From Planctomycetia bacterium (GTDB lineage Bacteria; Planctomycetota; Phycisphaerae; UBA1845; UTPLA1), in the NCBI GenBank assembly GCA_015075745.1, contig JABTTW010000001.1, positions 1,984,001-2,048,000 on the forward strand: a stretch of 64,000 bases of DNA. The letters run 5' to 3'. Below the pieces are notes generated by a model, which did not search any database, was not told the DNA's origin, and saw only the letters and a program-made list of their open reading frames with translations. Below, piece by piece: positions 8,798 through 16,723 of the stretch. Within the stretch, counting starts at the first letter, position 1, and each line of letters opens with the position of its first letter. Position numbers and translations under genes: made by a program.

Positions 8798-9031
8798 CGC
8801 ATGGTGAAACGCGACGGGTGTATGCCCGAATGGGCGCGGAAAGTTTCAGGGAAGTTCGTTTGTAAGTCTTTGAAAAGTGTGCCGGGAAGGTGACACAGCG
8901 CGGCCGAGGGGTTTGAGTGTTTTGGTTGTGCACGATGCGCTACCTCGCGGGGCAATGGTTGGATTGATCTCCATTTGTGCATTCTTGCTCCGCGTGCGCG
9001 CGGGGAATGGTGATCGCGCGCGTGGGAATGC

Positions 9032-9116
9032 GACCCCGTTGGGGTCAAGATGGATTCTGAGGATGCTTTGGTACAGGGGCGATGCCCCTGCCTACTGAAT
9101 TTTGGCCCTTCGGGCC
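9032..9116. repeat. Three consecutive short hairpins with 3-base loops
   Basis: GACCCC-GTT-GGGGTC (9032-9046), CAGGGGC-GAT-GCCCCTG (9074-9090) and GGCCC-TTC-GGGCC (9104-9116) are all perfect stems. They lie in gene-free sequence between the repeats and the broken dockerin gene. No coding frame is supported here. Confidence 0.7.
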
Positions 9117-9170
9117 GGGGGTTCGATCGGTGCAGAGGCTTTCGAACAAGATGAAACAGCGTTGCGGCGA

Positions 9171-9246
9171 CTAACGCAGGCTGGGGGAGCGCTTGGTCAG
9201 GAGCGGCAGCGCGAGCAGCAACGCTGCGGTGGGCTCGGTGATTGAG
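9171..9246 (-). pseudogene. Stranded PEP-CTERM tail
   Basis: On the minus strand this stretch reads I-T-E-P-T-A-A-L-L-L-A-L-P-L-L-T-K-R, then a few basic or polar residues and TAG at 9173-9171. That is a textbook PEP-CTERM sorting tail (x-E-P, hydrophobic helix, basic end). Immediately upstream the same frame runs antisense to a dockerin-like sequence on the other strand, so the body of this gene is gone. It is best read as the surviving 3' end of a deleted gene. Confidence 0.4.
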
Positions 9247-9444
9247 ATTCGGTTGAAGTGCGATTTCACCGGGGACGGTCGCGTGACCTCGGGGGACAGC
9301 GGGGGGTTTTCGAGCGCGTTGTACGGCGAAACGGACAATGTGTTTCAAGCCTACTGCGGGGATTTTTCGGGGGACAACCGGGTGACGGTGGACGACGTGG
9401 ACGCCTATTTCCAGGCGATGATCCGGTCGGCGAGTTGTCCGTAG
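9175..9444 (+). pseudogene. Dockerin-like C-terminal fragment
   Basis: The reading frame after the stop at 9172 encodes two EF-hand-like halves: C-D-F-T-G-D-G-R-V-T-S-G-D and Y-C-G-D-F-S-G-D-N-R-V-T-V-D-D-V-D-A-Y, ending in SASCP. This is the usual C-terminus of planctomycete dockerin proteins. There is no signal peptide or protein body before it, only about 20 residues, so it is a remnant. A TTG at 9193 could open a short frame, but expression is doubtful. Confidence 0.6.
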
Positions 9445-9651
9445 GCGGTGCAGGCGGTGGGTATGCCCACGGATTGGGATCCGTGGGCTTGGGGTGCTGC
9501 GTGGAATGGCAAATCTCCTTGGAAACCAACGGTATCGGGCGGGCGGTATGGAAGTTGCGAGCGGTATAATCCTGATGGGGGCGTCTTGCCGGCCGGCCCA
9601 TTGTGCGAGGCGAAGTGGGAGTGCGGCGAGCGAATCGGGGAGGATATCCGC

Positions 9652-10419
9652 ATGTTGAAGCAGGCTGGTCTTGTGTCCTCTGTCGTTCTGATTGTCTTCG
9701 CCGGTCAAACAGCGCTAGCCGGTCCGGTGCTAGACATCGACCCGGGCCTGATGGGCATCCCACGCGGGGGGGTTATCTTTGAACAACTACCTAATCGGTC
9801 AGGCGGCCCCGCAGCTGACACGGATTACATCTCAGGAAATGGGTTGCCCTACTGGCAACTTGAGGCTGACAATATCTTGTTGAGTGAGTCCGCGCTGATT
9901 CGCCATATCACCTGGTGGGGATTCTATGGCGGAGACTCCGATCCGAGCCCCGGAGCGGATGATCCACCAACTGGCCCGGAGACAATGCGCATCCGACTTT
10001 ATTCTGCGCGAGCCGGCGATGGTCTCCCGGACAGCTCGGACATTCTATTCGAGGAATCCTTTCTTAATCCGTCGCGGACAGCAACCGGTCGAAGAATCCT
10101 CACGCCGACTGCCCCGGATGAATACCGATTCGAGGCCGACCTCGCGGTGCCCTTCACATTGATCTCGGGGCTTCCCTATTGGTTGGAGGTCGTTCAGTTT
10201 GGTGACCAAGCGAGCCTGTTTCGTTGGGAACATGGGACAGGTCTAATCAATGGCCGCGCGTTCAATAATCCTATTGTTCCGAATTGGTACGGCACCGAAG
10301 GGAGCTTCGCATTTCAGCTCAGTACGATACCGGAACCGTCATCGTTTGGACTTTTGTTGGCATGCGTCGTCCTGAGCACTTTGTTGGGGCCTGGGGGAAG
10401 GAGGGCAACTTCACGATAG
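9652..10419 (+). CDS. PEP-CTERM exported protein
   Basis: A 255-residue protein. GGGGAGG precedes the ATG at 9652, which is chosen over a frame extending back to 9448. Residues 1-23 form a signal peptide ending in a TALAG-like site. The body is beta-rich (ITWWGFYGG, MRIRLYSARAGDG, PYWLEVVQFGD), as in many extracellular planctomycete proteins, with no enzyme motif. The C-terminus has I-P-E-P-S, a hydrophobic helix and a basic tail, so it is probably processed and attached by an exosortase, which is not in this window. Function unknown. Confidence 0.85.
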   Translation: MLKQAGLVSSVVLIVFAGQTALAGPVLDIDPGLMGIPRGGVIFEQLPNRSGGPAADTDYISGNGLPYWQLEADNILLSESALIRHITWWGFYGGDSDPSPGADDPPTGPETMRIRLYSARAGDGLPDSSDILFEESFLNPSRTATGRRILTPTAPDEYRFEADLAVPFTLISGLPYWLEVVQFGDQASLFRWEHGTGLINGRAFNNPIVPNWYGTEGSFAFQLSTIPEPSSFGLLLACVVLSTLLGPGGRRATSR

Positions 10420-10440
10420 ACAATTCAGTTCACTAAGGTA

Positions 10441-10507
10441 AAAAGGGGACATTCTACTTTTCGTAGCCAAGAAGCATTCTGAAGAGAAAAGTAGAATGTC
10501 CCCTTTT
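10441..10507. repeat. 22-bp perfect inverted repeat
   Basis: The left arm 10441-10462 (AAAAGGGGACATTCTACTTT plus TC) pairs perfectly with 10486-10507 around a 23-base loop. The arm sequence resembles palindromes that flank REP-associated tyrosine transposases, and the structure could also end transcription of the PEP-CTERM gene 22 bases upstream. No transposase gene is present here. Confidence 0.75.
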
Positions 10508-11120
10508 CCTCCCCATTTAAGTGAAGAAACCCAGTGCCCAATTGAGTCGGATTCTCCCAGCGGATGCACAGTCGTCGAAAGCTCTTCAAGGGCGCTACGG
10601 CGAAGAGGTACCCCCGGTCATTGACCGGGGGCTAAGTATTTGTGGGATTACAGTTGGTTGGAACGGTGCAGATTGGTTGCACAATTCAATTCAACTGGAG
10701 ACACTGGGACGCCAGTAGAACTATTTCTGGCCGGAATCCGCGTTCTTGACCCCGAGAGACGTGACTTGATCGTGAAAATGACCTGACTCGCGTAGTGCAC
10801 AGGTTGCGTTCCGGCCATCCCTAAGTTCGGTGAGCAACCATGTCGCTCGTCGCGTCAAGGGCAAGCCGCTCAGCGATGGCCCCGGCGCGGTCCAAAGTAG
10901 CCGTACATTATTCCCTCGACATGCTAAGTCGTTCGCCGAATTATTCCGCCCGTGGTCGCTTGGGCGTACATCCTCTCCTGCGATGACCGCCGTAGCGCCG
11001 TTCAACACGTCGATGGCCCGGAAGGCCAACGATGGTAGCGAGTGGCTTCGAGCCACTGAGCAACGGGCATCCAACCCATTGTTTTATCTTCACCGCCCGG
11101 AGGGAGGACGCACCGAGCGA
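10508..11120. other. Gene-free stretch
   Basis: No convincing gene. It contains one strong hairpin at 10611-10631 (CCCCCGGT-CATTG-ACCGGGGG). Open frames on both strands at 10721-11177 have no start context or recognisable protein character. Confidence 0.5.
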
Positions 11121-11948
11121 TCAAACCTGAATCGCCCGTGCCCTGTTTCGCCTATCGAGCCGCTTTGCGCGCTGTGAGATCATGGCGAAAGCGACAGCTA
11201 GCATTGGCATCAGCAATGATGGTTCAGGCACGACATTCAGATAGAAGTGCTCTTCGTCGTAAAAGGCATATGACCCCGTCATGTGGTCATAATCCCAGCC
11301 TTCTACCGAAACTTCGAGATCGTACCATCCGGGTAAAACAACGCTGGGAACTGTGACGGTCAGGTTCAGTGTCGTCGGACCGGTCCAGTCGTGACCACCA
11401 TCTCCGGTACTCGCATAATACTGTGCGCCATCGTTAAGAAAATAATCCGTGTAGAGCGTCCACTCAGATTCATCGAGCGGTACCGGTGCGGGATCGTTCG
11501 GAAACTCCTCACCGTACTCCTGTGCAGCAGCCAGTAGCAATTGCGCATCACGCCAAGTCATCGGGTCAGCATTACCGGCCTGATAGTCGGGGTCCGTATG
11601 TCCCACATTCTTGAACCCCACAGCCCAGCGACTTGGATTAAACAATGGATTGGGATCGCTCAATTGAATGACAAGCTCAAAGGTCCCGCCCGGCGTTGCT
11701 GAATAGGAATCAAGCGGGCCCTCGCCGCGATCAGGGTCGCCAAATTGTCCCACCGGGATAATTGACGAATTCGTTCCTACGACATCCAGCATGGCATCTG
11801 TGACAGTGTGCCCGAAGCCATTACTGCTGTGACAGGTGATACACGACTGCCCATAAGAGGGCCGCGCCGAGAGCGGTGTCGTGATGGCCAATGTCAGCAA
11901 CACTGTAAAGACGGACGCAATGAATCGAATATTTGCCAGCTTACTCAT
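11121..11948 (-). CDS. PEP-CTERM protein with one CxxCH haem motif
   Basis: A 275-residue protein. GGAG lies 9 bases before the ATG at 11948. After a signal peptide (to about residue 30) comes S-C-I-T-C-H, a c-type haem attachment motif, in the context Y-G-Q-S-C-I-T-C-H-S-S-N-G. The middle is beta-rich with an Ig-like or choice-of-anchor feel (TFELVIQLSDPN, LNLTVTVPSVVLPGWYDLEV). The C-terminus is V-V-P-E-P-S, a hydrophobic stretch and a basic tail, a PEP-CTERM signal. A haem-bearing, surface-anchored protein is unusual; an electron-transfer role is an inference. A distal axial ligand cannot be assigned. It diverges from the dockerin gene at 12303. Confidence 0.82.
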   Translation of the reverse strand: MSKLANIRFIASVFTVLLTLAITTPLSARPSYGQSCITCHSSNGFGHTVTDAMLDVVGTNSSIIPVGQFGDPDRGEGPLDSYSATPGGTFELVIQLSDPNPLFNPSRWAVGFKNVGHTDPDYQAGNADPMTWRDAQLLLAAAQEYGEEFPNDPAPVPLDESEWTLYTDYFLNDGAQYYASTGDGGHDWTGPTTLNLTVTVPSVVLPGWYDLEVSVEGWDYDHMTGSYAFYDEEHFYLNVVPEPSLLMPMLAVAFAMISQRAKRLDRRNRARAIQV

Positions 11949-12302
11949 TTTTTCCCACTCCAAGAATTGGCTCGGAAGGTCCGGTACTCGATTTCCGAGA
12001 CCGGCACGAGCATTGTGATGTGCATTCTATCTAATCAGCAGACCAGAATTCAAGTCAAAGGCGTCGCATTCCATGATGCGAAAATGGCGATTATCACCCA
12101 TATTGGAACGCCTTCTGTGGGATGTCGCGTGTCCGAAATTAATTAACTGACTTGATGAAGTAAGTAGGCTCAAAGCAGCAGCCGGCATGGCCTCCTCTTC
12201 GAGCATGCGGCGTTATGTCAGTACGGTCCATACCGCGAGCCGGTCATCGCCGATTCGCCGCAGATTGAGGCGTTATTCCCTTCGTGATATTATGCCCCGC
12301 AT
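11949..12302. other. Divergent intergenic region
   Basis: 354 bases between two outward-facing exported-protein genes, so it should carry both promoters. No clear -35/-10 pair, operator or RNA was seen. Confidence 0.4.
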
Positions 12303-13208
12303 ATGGTCATCTCTGCAGCCTTCGCGCGAAATCTGTTGCTTGGGTGCGCCCTTTTGAGCATGGCCTCGCAGGCCATGGCTGATGAGACAATCGCGGTGAC
12401 GGCGATCCGCGATGCCTTTGTTCGCGAACAGGATGCGCCGTCCAACTTCGGTGGGGGTGGGCTGCTTTGTGTTGCGGGCCAGGACAGCGTCAACGAAGTC
12501 GAGCAGCCACGAGGTCGATTTGATTCGGTCGTTGTCTTCGACCTGACGTCAGCGGTCGCGTTGTTCGATCTCTCATTCGGCACACAGCAATGGGTGATTA
12601 CAAATGTCGAGCTCCAGTTAGCTCATGTCGTCGTGCCGGATAATCCGCTTTTTCCGCGTGGGATCGGGAACTTTCAGGTTCTTTGGTTCTCGGAAGACAC
12701 CTGGACCGAGGGCACGGGTTCACCGAACGCCCCCACCCAGAATGGCGGCGACGAGATGTCGTGGCAATTCCTTCAATCACTACTTGTGACGGCAACCGAA
12801 GGCCCGCTAGGTAGCTTTCTTACTTCAGGCGTGACTGGCGTTCATGTATACGAATTGGCTCTCGACACGAATTTCGTAACCGACATCGCCGCCGGCGGCA
12901 TGGTCAGCCTTCACTTCGTGCCGCAAAGCGCTGACCTGGGGTTTACATTGCGTTCGCGAAATTTCGGCGATTCTGCCCAACGGCCGAAACTTCTGATTAC
13001 CGCGGCAAGGTTCATCCTGGGCGACCTGAATTGCGACACGATAGTGGACATCCAGGACTTGGAACCCTTTGTTCAGTGCCTGATGGACCCGGTTCTGTAT
13101 TCCAGTCTTCACCTGGGATGCGAACCCACTCAGGCGGATTTCAACGATGACGGGTCGGTCGATGGGGCGGACATTGCAGGTTTTGCGGAAGCTCTGTTGT
13201 CGCCATAA
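12303..13208 (+). CDS. DNRLRE-like exported protein with dockerin-like C-terminus
   Basis: A 301-residue protein with a signal peptide to about residue 26. The body opens with A-I-R-D-A-F-V-R and G-G-G-G-L-L, then F-D-S-V-V-V-F-D-L, a pattern seen in DNRLRE-type cell-surface domains, and contains W-T-E-G-T-G-S. It is a paralogue of the protein at 14642, sharing the order F-G-x-x-Q-W, E-G-T-G, G-S-F and R-S-R-N-F-G. Residues 240-300 are a dockerin-like pair (L-N-C-D-T-I-V-D-I-Q-D, D-F-N-D-D-G-S-V-D-G-A-D). It therefore ends in a dockerin-like module, whereas its paralogue ends in PEP-CTERM. Extracellular; ligand unknown. Confidence 0.82.
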   Translation: MVISAAFARNLLLGCALLSMASQAMADETIAVTAIRDAFVREQDAPSNFGGGGLLCVAGQDSVNEVEQPRGRFDSVVVFDLTSAVALFDLSFGTQQWVITNVELQLAHVVVPDNPLFPRGIGNFQVLWFSEDTWTEGTGSPNAPTQNGGDEMSWQFLQSLLVTATEGPLGSFLTSGVTGVHVYELALDTNFVTDIAAGGMVSLHFVPQSADLGFTLRSRNFGDSAQRPKLLITAARFILGDLNCDTIVDIQDLEPFVQCLMDPVLYSSLHLGCEPTQADFNDDGSVDGADIAGFAEALLSP

Positions 13209-13262
13209 CGTACTTACGACCCAGGTCGCATTCTGCGGCTCATATGGCAGAGGAAACCACCC

Positions 13263-13805
13263 ATGAAGGGCATCCGATTCCGTTACATCTTTGTGATGCT
13301 GGGCTCCATGGCGCTCCTCGCGCTTTCATCACTGGCTCAATCAACCGCTGAAAATCAGAAGGCCGCGACCCAGCCGGCGAATGATGTCCTTGTCGTGCAA
13401 GGAGTGGGCTTGCGGGAGATCAAGATCGACCGCGATGAGTTGGCCGCAATGCCGCGACGTGTGGTTAAGGTCAAAGACCATGATGGCGAGATGTCCTCCT
13501 TCGAAGGAGTCATGGTGGGCGACCTCCTGAAGAAGGCCGGCTTCACCTTCGGCCAGCACTTTCGCGGTCCGCGCATGGCCGACTACCTGATTGCTCAGGC
13601 CGCCGACGGATACCGTGTCGTGTTTGCGCTTCCAGAATTGGACACCGAGTTCAGCGAGCGAATTGTGATTGTGGCAGACCGTTGTGATGGCAAGCCACTG
13701 TCCGAACGGGATGGTCCGTTCCGCATGGTTGTGTCCGACGAGAAGAAGCATGCTCGATGGGTCCGCCAAACGACGAGCCTCACGGTCGCGACGGCGACAC
13801 CCTGA
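13263..13805 (+). CDS. Exported molybdopterin-oxidoreductase-like domain protein
   Basis: A 180-residue protein with a signal peptide (to about 26). Residues 42-175 resemble the sulfite-oxidase-type molybdopterin-binding fold: I-K-I-D-R-D-E-L-A-A-M-P, then F-E-G-V-M-V-G-D-L-L-K-K-A-G, D-G-Y-R-V-V-F-A-L-P-E-L, and D-G-P-F-R-M-V-V. The Mo-coordinating cysteine expected in true sulfite oxidases is not present, so it may be a cofactor-free stand-alone version. It lies in a run of surface-protein genes and close to a CxxCH protein. Family fairly sure, activity uncertain. Confidence 0.75.
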   Translation: MKGIRFRYIFVMLGSMALLALSSLAQSTAENQKAATQPANDVLVVQGVGLREIKIDRDELAAMPRRVVKVKDHDGEMSSFEGVMVGDLLKKAGFTFGQHFRGPRMADYLIAQAADGYRVVFALPELDTEFSERIVIVADRCDGKPLSERDGPFRMVVSDEKKHARWVRQTTSLTVATATP

Positions 13806-13846
13806 TTCGCCCGGAGACGCCTCGTTTGGAGGCGAAGATTGCACTG

Positions 13847-14599
13847 ATGCCGGCTATCACGTCTCAACGGTCGCGTTTCGCTTCGAGATGTCAGGAGTCC
13901 AGGGATACCGCAACCGCGCGGCACGGCTTCACCGTCATCGAATTGTTGGTCGTCTTCGCCATCGTCGCCATCCTCCTCGGCATTCTCATGCCAGCCCTAA
14001 GTAGCGCCCGACATGGTTCGATGTCCCTTCGCTGTCAGACGAATCTCCGTCAATGGGCGCAATCCGTCATCATGTATGCCCAGGACAATGACGGGAGCCT
14101 CCCGCGGCGCGGACAAGGCGCACAGCCCACCACCAACATTGTTCGGCCGGCAGATTGGTTCAACGCGCTCCCGCCGTTGCTGGGTCTTAAGCCCTATTCG
14201 GCATTGGCAAGCGACGGACAACTGCCGAAACCCGGCGATCGCAGTTTGTGGATGTGTCCGAGAGCGACTCCAGCTGCCACTGAACACTATTTTGCCTATG
14301 CGATGAATATGTACCTTTCGACATGGCAGAATCCGTTGCCTGACAGGATCGACAAGGTGGCTCCGACCGACAGACAAGTCTTCGTGACCGAGGGGCCAGG
14401 AGCCTATTGCTCGGTACTGGCCTCTAGGCAGGCATATTCCCCGGTCGCCCGGCATGATGCTCAGATCAACATCGCGTTTCTGGACGGGCATGTCGCGCGG
14501 TTCGCCGCTCAATACGCAGGGTGTGGTGTCGGCGACCAGTTTCATGGTGACGTGCGTTGGGTCGTTCCTAACAGCACTTGGTCCGGACCTAGCGAATAG
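13847..14599 (+). CDS. Prepilin-type protein with H-x9-D-G C-terminus
   Basis: A 250-residue protein from the ATG at 13847; an earlier in-frame start at 13757 would overlap the previous gene by 49 bases and is less likely. H-G-F-T-V-I-E-L-L-V-V is a type IV prepilin peptidase site followed by a hydrophobic helix and P-A-L. The C-terminal half has the planctomycete/verrucomicrobial pattern ending in A-R-H-D-A-Q-I-N-I-A-F-L-D-G-H-V, the H-x9-D-G motif. It should be exported and assembled as a pseudopilin or surface fibre component. It sits 42 bases after the molybdopterin-like gene and 42 bases before the PEP-CTERM gene, so all three may be co-transcribed. Confidence 0.85.
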   Translation: MPAITSQRSRFASRCQESRDTATARHGFTVIELLVVFAIVAILLGILMPALSSARHGSMSLRCQTNLRQWAQSVIMYAQDNDGSLPRRGQGAQPTTNIVRPADWFNALPPLLGLKPYSALASDGQLPKPGDRSLWMCPRATPAATEHYFAYAMNMYLSTWQNPLPDRIDKVAPTDRQVFVTEGPGAYCSVLASRQAYSPVARHDAQINIAFLDGHVARFAAQYAGCGVGDQFHGDVRWVVPNSTWSGPSE

Positions 14600-14641
14600 T
14601 GCAGGCGGCCCAGCGCCGTCGAAACCAAATGGGAGGAAGTA

Positions 14642-15385
14642 ATGAATTTCAAAATCAGAGCGTTGACGATTTCCGTGTTTGCATCACTCACGATTGCGCC
14701 AGCGTTTGCCGCGCCGCCCTTGACAGTAAGCTCCACACCGGTTGCCGATTCGTTTGTCTCGTCGGCCAACCCGGTCAACAACTATGGCGCAGGTGGCGCG
14801 CTGGCGTTGTCAGCAGATGGTTTGCCCAAGGGCTCGTTTGCCAGTTTGATTCGCTTTGACACCGCTGCTGCCACGACCGCATTCGACGCGACATTTGGCG
14901 TGGGCCAATGGTCGGTTCAATCGGCGAGCCTGCGGCTTACGGCCACAACCCCTAACAACGCCATCTTCAACAATGCAGATGCCGGGCAATTCAGCGTTAG
15001 CTGGATGGAAAGCGATGCCTGGGTTGAAGGGACCGGCACACCCATGGTTCCGACGACGACCGGGGTCACGTTCAATACACTTCCCTCGTTCCTGAGCGCG
15101 AACGACGCACCGTTGGGGTCATTCACCTTCGGCGGCGGAATCAGCGGTTCAACGATCTACACGCTGAACCTACCGCTCGGTTTCACAAACGACATCTGGA
15201 CCGGCGGCTTGCTGAGCATGCGGTTGTTTGCGGAGGATTCATCGGTCAGCTACTTGTTTAATTCTCGCAACTTTGGCACCGTGGCCAACCGCCCGGAACT
15301 CTCCATCACTGTAGTCCCAGAGCCCACCTGTATTGCCCTGCTGTTCCCGGTTGTGTTGTTGATCGCAGCCCGACATCGTCGATGA
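14642..15385 (+). CDS. PEP-CTERM exported protein, DNRLRE-like
   Basis: A 247-residue protein with GGAGG 6 bases before the ATG. It has a signal peptide to about 24 (AFAAPP). The body, about 28-220, parallels the 12303 protein: A-D-S-F-V-S, F-G-V-G-Q-W, W-V-E-G-T-G-T and F-N-S-R-N-F-G occur in the same order. The tail V-V-P-E-P-T, hydrophobic helix, A-R-H-R-R is a PEP-CTERM signal. Two paralogues with different anchoring tails within 3 kb point to duplication and domain exchange. Ligand unknown. Confidence 0.85.
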   Translation: MNFKIRALTISVFASLTIAPAFAAPPLTVSSTPVADSFVSSANPVNNYGAGGALALSADGLPKGSFASLIRFDTAAATTAFDATFGVGQWSVQSASLRLTATTPNNAIFNNADAGQFSVSWMESDAWVEGTGTPMVPTTTGVTFNTLPSFLSANDAPLGSFTFGGGISGSTIYTLNLPLGFTNDIWTGGLLSMRLFAEDSSVSYLFNSRNFGTVANRPELSITVVPEPTCIALLFPVVLLIAARHRR

Positions 15386-16204
15386 CAGATGCAGTCGCAT
15401 TCTCCCGGATTTGAACCGTTAGGGACTATAGCCGGACCGGCAACACGTCGGGTGCATGCTCGCGGGGTGCTATTGGCTATAGACTGTTCTTCGTGATGGC
15501 CGAAGCGCTTCGGGAGGCGACAACCAACCTCATCTGGTGTCGGCAGCCTACACTCCTGCCCAGCCACGACTACGACCAGTTGTCCTTGTTTTTTCGTGCG
15601 ATCTGATCGCCGATCTGAAACGCCATGTAGGGCTGAGACTCCCATATGCCGCATCTCGCTTGAAATAATCACTCAGGCGGTCTTGCGACGACAACTGGTT
15701 GCCTTGGTAAATGACCCGGCTAGAATCAGGCCAGTATGTTCGATTTTTTGCCAATATGTCGAAGTGTCGGAGCACGAGCTGTTGTAGTCACCTTGTCGCT
15801 TATTCTCATGGCGAGCCCCCAGTTCCCACCTTCGGATGCCGGCGGAACAGAGGCGAGCGATCGTTCACAGGCCACGTGCACCAGCCACAAAGACCTGCTC
15901 GCATTCACGCCCTCGAAGTCAAGTTTCTACGGTGACTCACGTAACCAGGACTGTTTTCAACCGTTCGCTTCACTGGCATCATCGCACCACACTGTGCAGT
16001 TGCATTGGCAGGCACATATCTGCGCGGATCATCTGTCCGCCTTCAATATCACTCTCGATCGTTGTGATAAACTCTGCCGTTGGCTGATTTGATTCGCTAA
16101 CACATCTATCGGTTCCCGTTTATTCAGAAAATCGTGATTGCGGATCAGGCCACGCGCGTTCGTCGTGAATTTCTACGACGCGCACATTGAGAGATTATTT
16201 TGCG
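15386..16204. other. Mostly gene-free stretch
   Basis: About 820 bases. The only candidate is a 118-codon frame at 15736-16092 (+) with a hydrophobic N-terminus (VVVTLSLILMAS), but its remaining sequence looks random and it lacks a clear ribosome site. No RNA, repeat or terminator was recognised. Confidence 0.4.
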
Positions 16205-16675
16205 ATGAGAAAATCAAGCCCAGAAACCCAGGAGCGGGCGATCGCCCTAATCAGTGACTTGCTGGACCAAGACAAACCAGCTGATGCCCTCGACGTTATT
16301 GCAAGATTCGGAGCAAAGAATGACGAGATACGTAATGCATATGGCGTATGCCTGATGCGTCTCGGTGAACTCGATAAGGCCCTTGAAGTATATCGAAGCT
16401 TGTGTATCAGCCAAGGCGTTTGCCTAAAGCCGGATGCGCCGGTCGCGCACCTGATCAACTATGCGACTGACCTTCTGCTTCTACAGAATGTCGCGGGGTG
16501 CATCGACATCCTTCGCGAAATCCGTGCGTCGTCTCATCCAGGGGCGGCGCGAGTTCAGTCGGCAGTCGATCAATGGCGTCGGTCGCTGCGATGGTGGCAA
16601 CGTTTGAGCCTACTGGTCGGCATCGAGCCTGACGTGGCCATTCGCCTTGAATATCCTCCGGGCGTGTTGGTCTAG
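16205..16675 (+). CDS. Small TPR-like protein
   Basis: A 156-residue protein from the ATG at 16205; a TTG 18 bases earlier is an alternative start. It is helical, with TPR-like pairs (A-I-A-L-I-S-D-L-L-D, A-D-A-L-D-V-I-A-R-F, Y-G-V-C-L-M-R-L-G-E-L-D-K-A-L-E-V-Y). There is no signal peptide and no catalytic motif. It lies 48 bases before the antiporter and in the same direction, so it may be co-transcribed. Role unknown. Confidence 0.7.
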   Translation: MRKSSPETQERAIALISDLLDQDKPADALDVIARFGAKNDEIRNAYGVCLMRLGELDKALEVYRSLCISQGVCLKPDAPVAHLINYATDLLLLQNVAGCIDILREIRASSHPGAARVQSAVDQWRRSLRWWQRLSLLVGIEPDVAIRLEYPPGVLV

Positions 16676-16723
16676 GCGAATCGGTTATTGATCGGTTCGC
16701 CGGTAAGTGCCAGGATTGCAAGC

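Noticed and set aside
7066..9708. Long minus-strand open frames with Pro/Arg/Phe-rich translations
   Set aside because: They run through dnaN and the direct repeats; the translations are repeats of the DNA repeat itself, with no start signal or domain.
10521..10718. 65-codon plus-strand frame
   Set aside because: Runs through a perfect hairpin, has no signal of coding and no motif.
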